From JBLMXQ01 sp050257855 (GTDB taxonomy: Bacteria; Acidobacteriota; Vicinamibacteria; Vicinamibacterales; CAVVIG01): a stretch of 64,000 bases of DNA. The translations under genes were made by a program, and so were the position numbers. Positions within the stretch are counted from its first letter, which is position 1. Every line of letters starts with the position of its first letter. Below are positions 42,201 through 49,680 of this stretch, piece after piece. The stretch is from NCBI GenBank assembly GCA_050257855.1, contig JBLMXQ010000040.1, positions 62,001-126,000 of the forward strand, read 5' to 3'. Under the pieces are notes generated by a model. It made no database searches, was not told where the DNA came from, and saw only the letters and a list, made by a program, of their open reading frames with translations.

Positions 42201-42508
42201 GCGACCGGCTCGCCGTCGAAGATCGGCTGCCAGGTCGCCCCGCCGTCCGTCGTCTTGAAGATGCCGCCCGAGGCCGCCCCCGCGTAGTAGACCAGCGGAT
42301 CGCCGGGAACGCCGGCGACCGCCGACATGCGGTTGCCGACCGGGCCGATGTAGCGGAACCGGAGTTGAGCGAGGGGGCCGGCGGCGGCGCGCCCGCCGGC
42401 CTGATCGGATGGCGCGGCTCTACGCTGTCCTGCGACGCGGGCCGAGGCGGCGCCGACCGCAAGGGACATGGCGATCGCGCCGATTGCGAGCGACGGACGA
42501 GTGGACAT
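39233..42508 (-). CDS. Secreted BNR/sortilin-type beta-propeller protein (1091 aa)
   Basis: A signal peptide (MSTRPSLAIGAIAMSLAVGAASA) precedes two large sortilin-like ten-bladed propellers, with many Asp-boxes (TTDGGATW, STDAGRTW, TTDGGRTW, STDGGTTW, SDDGGENW, NRGRTW, TRDGGKTW). A beta-sandwich linker (about 840-930) and a C-terminal helical domain (about 950-1085) follow. This layout is common in Acidobacteria and Bacteroidetes proteins labelled glycosyl hydrolase or WD40/YVTN/BNR-like, without proven catalysis; no sialidase active-site set is visible. It is the last gene after a TonB receptor and an amidohydrolase, so it may be a surface or periplasmic binding protein of that uptake system. 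Confidence 0.9.
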   Translation of the reverse strand: MSTRPSLAIGAIAMSLAVGAASARVAGQRRAAPSDQAGGRAAAGPLAQLRFRYIGPVGNRMSAVAGVPGDPLVYYAGAASGGIFKTTDGGATWQPIFDGEPVASIGSLAVAPGHPEIVWAGTGETWIRSHISVGAGIYKSTDAGRTWSLMGLENTGRIGRIVIDPQNPDVVFAAALGHSYGPQPDRGLFRTTDGGRTWQKVLFVDENTGCSDVVMDPGNPQVLFAGMWQFVIHTWAQESGGPGSGLFKSTDGGTTWTRLTGHGLPEQEVGKIGLATARNDPKRVYALIETGTGEPFHGKPTAEGELWRSDDGGENWRMMTPSHDVGGRPHYYFRMAVEPDNADDLYFLTASFSRSQDGGATLHTMRGYPATAGGHALGAPPLGDFHDMWIDPANADRMIVSNDGGVGFSVNRGRTWQRVQFPNAQVYHVAVDDEIPYNVYGNRQDGPSFRGPSNSRVMGYGQFVPVISRGLWQTVGGGESGWTIPDWSDPNIVWSSGTASGSLGGSIDRYDERTRQYRSVEVWPDNPEGWPAGELKYRFNWTFPVAMSPFDHNRVWVGSQYVHETTDGGQSWHVISPDLTLNDRSRQGPSGGLTGDNIGPEYGDTLISIAGSPKQDGVIWTGSNDGQVNVTRDGGKTWTNVTANIPDLPPWGTIYTIAPSHFDAGTAYITVDLHQENNRDPYVYKTADFGATWKSLSATIPHSALSYAHSVAEDPAHPGLLFLGTENALYVSFDDGGRWQPLQNNLPHVPVYGITVQPRFHDLVLATYGRGFWILDDITPLERLAAGGEPRAATLFPPRPAYRFRGITPPAAPSYDLVDGQNPPYGADIDYFLPKGAGEVGIAILDDRGEAVRTLRGTNQAGVNRVWWDLRSAPSEPVRLRTSPIYAPWMKVGPEGRPAGGRMSLLMPPGRYTVKLTADGESQSQPLVVLKDPHSAGTEADIQASFALARAVRDDIVTVGGWVNTIEQLRRQIEDRGEKPEAPAVRAGEGAFERKAIDFEGRLYQLRLTGGQDGMRWGGQLLQKLSHLAGGLQESDFPPTAQQLAVREQFAGEIRGLKPQFDELTTKSLADLNRILAAHKEAPIALPAKTP

Positions 42509-42555
42509 CGGGCTCTCCTGAGTGCGGCATCATACGCCCGGCCGGCGCACCGCGC

Positions 42556-43830
42556 TCAGCGTCCATGGCTCGGCGTCTTGTGCGCCGCACCGCCGCCCTT
42601 GGCACCGCGCGCGAGGTTCTCGAATACCCGGCCGCCCTTCATGACGAATACGGCACGACCGACGGCGGTGATGTCGCGCAGCGGGTCGCCGTCGACGGCG
42701 ATGATGTCGGCCTGGAGGCCGGGCGCGATCGACCCGATCTGATCCTGCATCCGCATCGACTCGGCCGACACCGAGGTGGCCGACTCGATCGCCGCCATCG
42801 GATCCTGGCCGCCGTCGCGGACGCGCACGATCATCTCCTCGTAGTTGCGTCCGTGGGCACCGGCCACCGCATCGGTGCCGTACACGATCTTCAGGTCCTT
42901 GTGCGTCAGCGCCTTCTTGAAGGTGTCGAGCGTGATCTGGATGCCCTTCTCCATGAAAGCAAAGCCTTCTTCGTTGTAGTTGCCGATGCCGAAGAACTTC
43001 GCCTTGTTCTCGATGTAGTTCTGCAGCACGAGGCCGATGTTCGGGTCGTAGTACGTGCCGTGCCCGGCCATCAGATCGAACACGTCGTCGGTGACGTAGG
43101 CGCCGTGCTCGACCGAAGTGCAGCCGGCCAGTGTCGCCGCCTTCGCCGATGCCGCCGAGTGGGCGTGGACCAGCGTCCGCAGCCCGAGCGTTTTCGCCTC
43201 GCCGCACGCCGCCTGCAGCTGCTCGTCCGTCATCGTCTGCTCGCCGCCTTCGCGGATGCTCTTCGACGCGAACAGCTTGATGAAGTCGGCGCCCTGCGCC
43301 TTCCGCTCGCGGACCAGCTCGCGCAGCTTCTCCGGCGGGCCGCTGCGCTCGCTGAGCGGCTGCAGCGACGTCAGGATGCGCGGACCCGGAATGATGCCGC
43401 GCGCGATGGCGTCGCGCAGGGTCTTGTCGACGAGCGCGCCCGGGCTCTGGATGGTCGTGAACCCGGCGTCGAGCGTCGCGACCGCGTTCTCGATGTCGAA
43501 CAGCGCCGCCTGATCCGGCGGCTCGTTCCGGCCCGTGCCGGCGTAGCGGCCGTCCGGCCCGAAGTGATACGCGATGTGCGTGTGCGTGTCGATCAGGCCG
43601 GGCATCACGGTGAGCCCCGCCAGATCGTAGACGACCGCGCCGGCCGGCACCGCGCCCCCGACTCGCGCGATGCGCGACCCCTCGACGACGACGATCGTGT
43701 CGTGGAGGGTCTGTCCCCTGCCGTCGAGCAGCGTGGCCGCCCTGAGGACGATCGGCGGGCCCTGCTGCGCCGCCGCCGCAATCGGCGTCAGCAGGACCCC
43801 GAGGAAGACCAGTCGCGTCAGTGTGCGCAT
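42556..43830 (-). CDS. Secreted metal-dependent amidohydrolase (imidazolonepropionase/prolidase-like)
   Basis: This 424-residue exported protein has a signal peptide (LVFLGVLLTPIAAAAQ) and an amidohydrolase TIM barrel. Metal ligands are the HxH pair in GLIDTHTHIAYH, the carboxylated Lys candidate in DFIKLFAS, His in TLVHAHS, His in SVEHGAYV and the catalytic Asp in IVYGTDAVAGA. The order matches the Xaa-Pro dipeptidase-like or imidazolonepropionase-like subfamily. The C-terminal beta piece (GLQADIIAVDGDPL) is standard. In an operon with a TonB receptor 10 bases upstream, it probably hydrolyses the imported peptide or N-acyl compound in the periplasm. Confidence 0.92.
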   Translation of the reverse strand: MRTLTRLVFLGVLLTPIAAAAQQGPPIVLRAATLLDGRGQTLHDTIVVVEGSRIARVGGAVPAGAVVYDLAGLTVMPGLIDTHTHIAYHFGPDGRYAGTGRNEPPDQAALFDIENAVATLDAGFTTIQSPGALVDKTLRDAIARGIIPGPRILTSLQPLSERSGPPEKLRELVRERKAQGADFIKLFASKSIREGGEQTMTDEQLQAACGEAKTLGLRTLVHAHSAASAKAATLAGCTSVEHGAYVTDDVFDLMAGHGTYYDPNIGLVLQNYIENKAKFFGIGNYNEEGFAFMEKGIQITLDTFKKALTHKDLKIVYGTDAVAGAHGRNYEEMIVRVRDGGQDPMAAIESATSVSAESMRMQDQIGSIAPGLQADIIAVDGDPLRDITAVGRAVFVMKGGRVFENLARGAKGGGAAHKTPSHGR

Positions 43831-43840
43831 GATCGGAGCC

Positions 43841-46624
43841 TCAGAAGGTGATGTGTCCGCCGATGCGGAGCAGCCGCCCCATCACGATCGCCGACGGCCG
43901 GCCGAGCGACGGCCCGACGGTCGTGACGGCGCTCGTCACGGCGTTATTGTTGAAGATGTTGTAGAGATCGACGGTCGGCTCCACCCGGACGCCGCCGAAA
44001 CGGAACGATTTCGTGACGCGCAAGTCGATCAGGTTCACCCAGGGATACCGGAACTCGCCGTTGGCCGCCACCTTGACGGTCTGCGTCACCTGCGTCAGTC
44101 CCGGCACGATGGATCGCGTTACGACGTAGTTGCGCACCTGCGGCAGCCCCTGCGACTCGCGGATCGATCCGGAGAACTGGACCTCGGCCGGCAGGCGGTA
44201 GCTGAAGCCGCCGCGGATCTGATAGCGCGAATCGTAGCCGATCGCGCCGTTGTTGTTGATCAGCAGGTTCGGGTTGTTCAAGTCGCCGCTGTCGTTGTCG
44301 CCGGAGTCCTTGCCGATCGTGAGGCCGCCGAACACCGTCGCCTTCTCAAGCCGCGTGTTCGCCTGGATCTCGACGCCGTTGTAGGTCTGTTTCAGACTGG
44401 GGATCGTCGTGAGCAGGTTGCTCACCGCTCCGCGCGTGGCGGGATCCTGGTTGTACACCGTCATGGGCTGGCTGGTGAGCGGATTGGTGATCGTGACGGG
44501 CGTGTACGCGGAGGCCGGCACTGCGGCGTTGACCGTGGTGTACAAGTCAGTGAAGCGTCGGCCGTAGTAGCCGAGGCTCACCGACGTGTTGCGGCCGACC
44601 TGCCGCTGCACCATCACGGTGTACTCCCACTGATGCGGCCGCTTCAGGTTCGGATCGACATGGCCCAGCGAGGGCACGAGCGAGCCGGAGCACTGCGCGA
44701 AGTTGATTTCGCTGTCCTGGACCCGGAGATCGCCGTTCGTGTCGGCCCAGGGGCACGTCTGATGGGCGATGTTGCGCTGGTTCAGCGGCTGCACGATGGT
44801 GATGCCGGCCAGTCGATCGTACCGGCTCACGCCCCCCTTCACCGCCGTCTCGCTGTCGCCGAACACGTCCCACGAGAACCCGAACCGCGGCGACAGCGTG
44901 TTCCAGTTGACAATCCCGTTCTGCGCCGGGAAGCTGCGCGCGGGCGCCCAGGTGCCGGCCGGGGCGCTCTGCGCCGGAATCGACATGACGAAGCGTTCGT
45001 ATCGGAGCCCCGGGTTGAGCGTGAGGCGATCGAACCGCCAGGAATCCTGCACGTAGAGGGCGGCGTTGACCCCCTCTTCCTTGTGGCCGCTCGGCGTGTT
45101 CATCAGCCAGACCGAGTTCGGCTTGTCGTTGACGATGATCTGGACGATGTCGCCGCGCGTGCTGAAGAGCTCCTGCGACCAGCCGGTGCGGACCTGCGTG
45201 CCGACCTTGAACGCGTGCGCGCCGGTCACGTAGGTCACATCGCCGGCGTAGGTGAACATCCGGGCCGTGTTGTGGTCTTCTCGGGGCGACACGTTGTAGA
45301 TCGCCGATCGGGTCTGATCGTACGTCGAGATCGCGTCGGGCGCCGCGTCCGGCTCGAATCCCAGGCTGTAGTTCACCGGCAGCGTGAACATCGACGCTTC
45401 GGCCAGCAGCTTGTTCGTCACCGTCGACGTCCACTTGATCTCCCCGATGTAGTTCAGCTGCGTCGTCTGGACGACGTCGGAAAGCGGGTCGTTGATCGAA
45501 ACGCCGATGTAGTTGTTCGGCCGGTGGCCGCGCCACTTGATGCTGCGGTCGTAGTGGAGCGACAGCTTGTTCTTCTGGCTCACCTGCGTCGTCAGACGAA
45601 TGGTCGCGTCGGTGATGTGCTGATCGTCGACCGCCTGGTCCCCCGCCAGCGTGAACGTGTTCCCCAGGTAGTTGTTCGAGCTCCAGCGGCGGAACGTCGT
45701 GAAGAACCAGAGGCGATCCCTGCGGATCGGCCCGCCCAGCGTGCCGTTGATGTCGTAGATGCTCTTGACGGCGTTCTGCTTTTTGAACCCGAGCTTCACG
45801 AGATCGCTCGAGAGGTTGTCGCTCTGCATCCCGCTGTTGGCGCCGGTGGAGAAGACCGTCCCGTGAAAGACGTTGCCCCCGTCGCGCGGCACCATGTTGA
45901 TCTGCACGCCGCCGACCGGCGCTTCGGCAGGCAGCGAGCTCGTCTGGTAGCTGATCTCCTCCATCAGGCCGTCGTTGAAGTAGAAACCGGTCTGGTTGCC
46001 GCCGAACCCGATGTGCTGGATCTGCACGCCGTCGACCATGAACACGTTGTCGTTGTTCGACGAGCCGTGTACCTGCAGCGTCGGCTGCTGCATCAGCTGG
46101 GTGCCGCCGACGTCGGGCGTCGCCGTGGTCATTCCGGCGATCAGCTGACCTACGGCGAACGGGTCCTTGCCGGTCGGAATCGTGTCGAGCACTTCGCGGT
46201 TCATGATCGACTGCGAGACCGAGTTGCGCACGTCCACGAGCGGCGCCGCCGACGTGACGGTCACCGTTTCCTGGAGCTGCCCGACCTGCAGCTCCGCATT
46301 CACCGTCGCGGTGAAGGCCGCCGGCAGCGTGATCCCCTCGCGCTTCACCGTCCGGAATCCGGTCAGCGTGAACGTGACGGTGTACTGGCCGGGCCGCAGG
46401 CCGGTGATTCGGTACTGCCCGGAGCTGTCGGTAACCCCCGAGCGGGTGCCTTCGATGAGCGCCGGGCTCGCGGCCTCGACGGTCACGCCCGGCAGCACCC
46501 CACCCGAAGAGTCCTTGACCACGCCGGCGATAGCGCTGCCGATCTGAGCCGATGCCGAGGTCGCCGCGCCCAGAACCGCAACGATCGCCACCACGAGAAC
46601 CTGCCGCAATCGGTGTGAACCCAT
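43841..46624 (-). CDS. TonB-dependent receptor with carboxypeptidase-regulatory domain (Oar-like)
   Basis: This 927-residue outer-membrane receptor has a signal peptide (LRQVLVVAIVAVLGAATSASAQ), an N-terminal CarboxypepD_reg domain (AIAGVVKDSSGGVLPGVTVE...ITGLRPGQYTVTF), a plug (about 100-220, with VDGVQIQHIGFG and the SLPAEAPVGGVQINMVPRDGGN segment) and a 22-strand barrel ending in RIGGHITF with terminal Phe. The Oar-type layout is abundant in Acidobacteria and Myxococcota. ATG 46624 follows a GGAGGGAAGG site. It heads a three-gene operon with the amidohydrolase and BNR protein and imports an unknown, possibly oligopeptide or glycan, substrate. Confidence 0.94.
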   Translation of the reverse strand: MGSHRLRQVLVVAIVAVLGAATSASAQIGSAIAGVVKDSSGGVLPGVTVEAASPALIEGTRSGVTDSSGQYRITGLRPGQYTVTFTLTGFRTVKREGITLPAAFTATVNAELQVGQLQETVTVTSAAPLVDVRNSVSQSIMNREVLDTIPTGKDPFAVGQLIAGMTTATPDVGGTQLMQQPTLQVHGSSNNDNVFMVDGVQIQHIGFGGNQTGFYFNDGLMEEISYQTSSLPAEAPVGGVQINMVPRDGGNVFHGTVFSTGANSGMQSDNLSSDLVKLGFKKQNAVKSIYDINGTLGGPIRRDRLWFFTTFRRWSSNNYLGNTFTLAGDQAVDDQHITDATIRLTTQVSQKNKLSLHYDRSIKWRGHRPNNYIGVSINDPLSDVVQTTQLNYIGEIKWTSTVTNKLLAEASMFTLPVNYSLGFEPDAAPDAISTYDQTRSAIYNVSPREDHNTARMFTYAGDVTYVTGAHAFKVGTQVRTGWSQELFSTRGDIVQIIVNDKPNSVWLMNTPSGHKEEGVNAALYVQDSWRFDRLTLNPGLRYERFVMSIPAQSAPAGTWAPARSFPAQNGIVNWNTLSPRFGFSWDVFGDSETAVKGGVSRYDRLAGITIVQPLNQRNIAHQTCPWADTNGDLRVQDSEINFAQCSGSLVPSLGHVDPNLKRPHQWEYTVMVQRQVGRNTSVSLGYYGRRFTDLYTTVNAAVPASAYTPVTITNPLTSQPMTVYNQDPATRGAVSNLLTTIPSLKQTYNGVEIQANTRLEKATVFGGLTIGKDSGDNDSGDLNNPNLLINNNGAIGYDSRYQIRGGFSYRLPAEVQFSGSIRESQGLPQVRNYVVTRSIVPGLTQVTQTVKVAANGEFRYPWVNLIDLRVTKSFRFGGVRVEPTVDLYNIFNNNAVTSAVTTVGPSLGRPSAIVMGRLLRIGGHITF

Positions 46625-46693
46625 CGCCCTTCCCTCCGGGCCAGCACATGCCGGCTGCGCCGCATTTCGATGGTTGCTCTTCAAATCGCGCCG

Positions 46694-46721
46694 ATTGTAG
46701 CTATTGGTCGTTTGTTGTCAA
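46694..46721 (-). promoter_or_regulatory. Near-consensus sigma-70 promoter for the TonB receptor operon
   Basis: On the minus strand a perfect -35 TTGACA (46716-46721) is separated by 16 bases from a -10 TACAAT (46694-46699), giving a leader of about 60 bases to the ATG at 46624. The region is distinctly AT-rich against the rest of the window. The divergent HTH-cupin regulator gene begins 126 bases away, so it is the natural candidate regulator. Confidence 0.8.
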
Positions 46722-46846
46722 TATTGCTGTTTCACATGTAATTTCCTGAAATCTGTTGTCGACGCGCCTGATTCGGAAAGTTGAATGACGACGGCGCTGA
46801 CCGGGGGCATAATCGGGGTGAAGTCCCTGCAGGAGAGGCTTCGTTC

Positions 46847-48175
46847 GTGCCCGTCTACAGAAGCTCCGCCGTCGACTACGCCGACCTCCAGCTCGGCCGG
46901 ACCATCCGCGAGCGTCGAAAGGAGCGCGGGTGGACGCTCCAGGACCTCGCGGCGCGAATCGGCATCTCGGCGGCCGGCCTCTCGGCGATCGAGAACGAGA
47001 AAGCGAAGCTCGATCTCGAACAGCTCGTGACGATCGCCGAGGCGTTTGGCATCCGCCCGGACGAACTCCTTCCTGCCTCTCCGAGCCAGCACTACCTGGT
47101 TACGCCGCACTCGGACCTCGAGGCGCTGCCGCAGGCGCCGCTCACGCTGATCGACCGGGCGAGCGGCGAGAACGCCTCGCACCACGCCCGCGTCATCCCC
47201 CTGGCCGGCGCGTTCGTCGGCAAGCACATGGAGCCGTTTCAGCTCGAAGTGCCGGCGGTCCCGGACGATGAGGTCCGGCTGATCAGCCACGACGGCGAGG
47301 AGTTCCTGTTCGTCACGCGCGGCGAGCTCGAGTGCCTGCTGCGCACGCCCGACGGACCGGCCAGCGAGACGCTGCGGCCCGGCGACTGCATGTATTTCCG
47401 ATCGCACCTTCCGCACTGCCTGCGCGCCGCCGGGGGCAGCATCGCGACCGCCATCGATCTCGTGTATTCGCCGTACGGCGGAGACGATTCGAGGCAGGGG
47501 CACACCGCCAGCTACTCGAGCACCGGCCGCCCGCGGACGCTCACGGAGCGGATCGCCGACCAGATCGCGGCGCTTCGCGACTCCACCGGACTGTCGATGA
47601 ACGACTTCGCGCGGGAGCTCGAGCTGAGCCCGCGCCAGCTCGCGGACATCGAGCGCGGACGTCGGTCGGTGTCGATCGAGCTGCTGCTGCGCGCGTGCCG
47701 GCGCTTCCGCAAGCCCCTCGAGTACTTCCTGTCGCGCGCTGTGATCGAGCGCCCGTTCTACCAGGTGCAGCGAGCCGCCGACATCGCGCGGCTCCCGGCG
47801 CGGACGCGCAAGCGGCTCGTCGAAGGAGGCTGGCGCGGGACCGAATTCCGGTCGCTGGCCGCGGGATTTGGTCCGCGGGGCATGTATCCGTATTACGTCA
47901 AGCTCCGGGTGCCTCCACAGGCCGACCTGACACTCCACGAGCACCACGGCCAGGAGTTCGCCTACGTCGTCAACGGCGAGATCACGCTGGTGACGCTCGC
48001 CGACGGCCACCGGGTCAGGGAACGGATGACGTCGGGCGACACCTGCTTCATCGATTCGACCGTCCCACACCGGTTCGTCGGCCAGGGCGTGAGCCCGTAC
48101 GACGAGTCGAGCGCGGAAATCATCGACGTGTTCTGGTGTCCGCTCGGCGAGAGCTACCTGTTCGAGGACGACTGA
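46847..48175 (+). CDS. Transcriptional regulator with two HTH_XRE-cupin units
   Basis: This 442-residue protein is a tandem duplication. The first HTH (GRTIRERRKERGWTLQDLA...GISAAGLSAIEN) is followed by cupin 1 (about 125-205, HDGEEFLFVTRGELE). The second HTH (IADQIAALRDSTGLSMNDFA...LSPRQLADIERG) is followed by cupin 2 (about 345-430, LHEHHGQEFAYVVNGEI and PHRF). Cupin 2 keeps His/Glu metal ligands, whereas cupin 1 has lost most. One chain could therefore bind two half-sites. GTG 46847 is chosen because AGGAGAGG ends 8 bases upstream. It is divergent from the TonB operon and upstream of a kbl remnant, suggesting past control of threonine/glycine metabolism. Confidence 0.9.
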   Translation: MPVYRSSAVDYADLQLGRTIRERRKERGWTLQDLAARIGISAAGLSAIENEKAKLDLEQLVTIAEAFGIRPDELLPASPSQHYLVTPHSDLEALPQAPLTLIDRASGENASHHARVIPLAGAFVGKHMEPFQLEVPAVPDDEVRLISHDGEEFLFVTRGELECLLRTPDGPASETLRPGDCMYFRSHLPHCLRAAGGSIATAIDLVYSPYGGDDSRQGHTASYSSTGRPRTLTERIADQIAALRDSTGLSMNDFARELELSPRQLADIERGRRSVSIELLLRACRRFRKPLEYFLSRAVIERPFYQVQRAADIARLPARTRKRLVEGGWRGTEFRSLAAGFGPRGMYPYYVKLRVPPQADLTLHEHHGQEFAYVVNGEITLVTLADGHRVRERMTSGDTCFIDSTVPHRFVGQGVSPYDESSAEIIDVFWCPLGESYLFEDD

Positions 48176-48186
48176 ACGGCAGGGGT

Positions 48187-48294
48187 TGTCGGGCCCTTCG
48201 GACCATCGTCACGGCGACGCACACGCGCGACGAGCTTCAGTTCGCCCTCGACGTGTTCGCCAGGGTGGGAAGAGAGAGTGCGAACCTCAGATGA
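48187..48294 (+). pseudogene. kbl: C-terminal remnant of glycine C-acetyltransferase (kbl)
   Basis: The frame ending at TGA 48292-48294 encodes 35 residues, with LRTIVTATHTRDELQFALDV and FARVGRE. This aligns with the C-terminal end of 2-amino-3-ketobutyrate CoA ligase (E. coli Kbl has RIRTQMSAAHTPEQITRAVE before FTRIGKQLG). Nothing upstream in this frame matches the rest of the roughly 400-residue enzyme, because the preceding bases belong to the regulator gene. It is a stump left by a deletion that removed about 90 percent of the gene. Confidence 0.78.
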
Positions 48295-48296
48295 CA

Positions 48297-48435
48297 GGGT
48301 TCACGGGGTTCTGGGAAGATCGATTGAACCCCTGCGGTCCGGCGAACGTCCACACCTGAGTACCAGAGGCGCGGCCCCTCGCCCGCTCGAGCTCAGAAGT
48401 CCCTGCGGACCGGGAACCCCGGGACCCCGTGAACC
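48297..48435. repeat. Inverted GGTTCACGGGGTTC / GAACCCCG repeat pair
   Basis: A GGGTTCACGGGGTTC segment (48297-48311) and its diverged complement, GAACCCCGGGACCCCGTGAA plus CC (48412-48433), flank 100 bases with no recognisable feature. A further copy, GAACCCCGCGAGCCCTGTGA, occurs at 54772-54791 where it supplies the GTG start of the DsbD-like gene. The copy here contains GTG 48429, an in-frame alternative start of the phosphatase gene. Confidence 0.65.
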
Positions 48436-48446
48436 GTGCGAGCCCC

Positions 48447-49616
48447 ATGAACCGTTCGTTCTTCGACACGTACACCCGCGACCTCCGGGCCGACGACATC
48501 CAGCGCCTGTTCACGCGGGATACCCGCGAGGCGTACCGGTTCTTCACGCGCCACCTGGACCTCACCGAGCTGGACGGGCTGCCGCGCCATCGGCGCGTTG
48601 CGCGTCACATCCGGCTGGTGTTCCTCGCGTTTGCGATGAAGCTGTCGCCGGCGCGCCGCGTCGTTTACGGCGCCGCCCTGCTGTTCGCCGTCATCGGGCT
48701 CGCCCACCTCTTCCGGGGCATTGGGTTCGTCACCGTCGGGATGCCGTTCGGCTTCGGCGCGCGCGTCGACCTTCCAGCCCTCGTCTTCCGTGAAGGCACC
48801 GGGGCGCTCCTGCTTTCGCTGGGGCTCATGAACCTGCTCGTGCTGCTCGAGCTCGCCGATCGCCTGTCGCTGAAGAACGATCTCGAAATCGCCCGCGAAA
48901 TCCAGCAGGCGATGCTGCCGAACGGGTTGTTTCGCGCGCCCGGCGTCGAGACGGCCGGCATCAGCCGGCCGGCGAATACCGTGGGCGGCGATTTCTACGA
49001 CATCCTGCCGTTGCCCGACGGCCGGCTCGTGGTGGCGGTCGGCGATGTCGCCGGCAAGGGGAGTCCGGCCGCGCTGCTGATGGCGCTGCTTCTCGCCATC
49101 CTGCGGACGCTCGTCGACGAAGGGCTCGAGCCGGGAGAGCTGGTGACCCGCCTGAATGCGCAGGTGTCGCGGCACGCGCCCGCCAGCCGGTTCATCACCC
49201 TGTTCTACGGCATCTACACGCCGGGCGCCGGCGAGCTCGTGTACGTCAACGCGGGACACATGCCGCCCATGATCGTGCGTCGCAGCGGCAGCTGCGAGCG
49301 GCTCGCCGAGGGCGGGATTGCGCTCGGCATGTTCGAGCGATCGACGTACACTGCAGGAAGCGCGAGCCTCGCTCCCGGGGAACTGCTGGCTGTCTACAGC
49401 GACGGCGTCACCGAGGCCGAAAACCGCGCCGGCGAGCCGTTCGACGAGCAGGGACTCGAAAGGGCGCTGACGGCGCGGCGCGACATGCCGGTGTCGGACC
49501 TGGCCTCCTTCGTGCTCAGCACGGTCGAACGTCACACCGCGGACGTTCGGATGGCCGACGACCTGACCGTTCTGTTACTGCGGCGTACGACCGATCCGGC
49601 TCGAGCCGGTGTCTAA
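48447..49616 (+). CDS. Membrane-anchored PP2C/SpoIIE-type serine phosphatase (RsbU-like)
   Basis: The protein of about 389 residues has an N-terminal cytosolic segment, two TM helices (about 72-92 and 112-135), a short linker helix (LEIAREIQQAMLP, typical of RsbU-like phosphatases) and a SpoIIE domain. Metal-binding motifs are TVGGDFYDILPL, VAVGDVAGKGSPAAL, LAVYSDGVTEAEN and MADDLTVLLL. These phosphatases dephosphorylate anti-sigma-factor antagonists in partner-switching; no such partner is in the window. ATG 48447 has no clear ribosome site, and GTG 48429 (six codons earlier) lies inside a repeated GTGAACCG motif, so the start is open. Confidence 0.9.
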   Translation: MNRSFFDTYTRDLRADDIQRLFTRDTREAYRFFTRHLDLTELDGLPRHRRVARHIRLVFLAFAMKLSPARRVVYGAALLFAVIGLAHLFRGIGFVTVGMPFGFGARVDLPALVFREGTGALLLSLGLMNLLVLLELADRLSLKNDLEIAREIQQAMLPNGLFRAPGVETAGISRPANTVGGDFYDILPLPDGRLVVAVGDVAGKGSPAALLMALLLAILRTLVDEGLEPGELVTRLNAQVSRHAPASRFITLFYGIYTPGAGELVYVNAGHMPPMIVRRSGSCERLAEGGIALGMFERSTYTAGSASLAPGELLAVYSDGVTEAENRAGEPFDEQGLERALTARRDMPVSDLASFVLSTVERHTADVRMADDLTVLLLRRTTDPARAGV

Positions 49617-49680
49617 TCAGGGGCAAGCCCGGGATCCATGAGTCTGGCCGGCCGAGATCCATAGAGGCCGGATCACAAAG

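Noticed and set aside
39272..42742. 1156-residue plus-strand open frame
   Set aside because: It lies fully antisense to the BNR protein and its composition is typical of high-GC antisense shadow, with no domain signature.
43670..46618. 982-residue plus-strand open frame opposite the TonB receptor
   Set aside because: Antisense shadow: His/Arg/Val/Asp-biased composition, no motif, and the opposite strand encodes a well-formed receptor with promoter and ribosome site.
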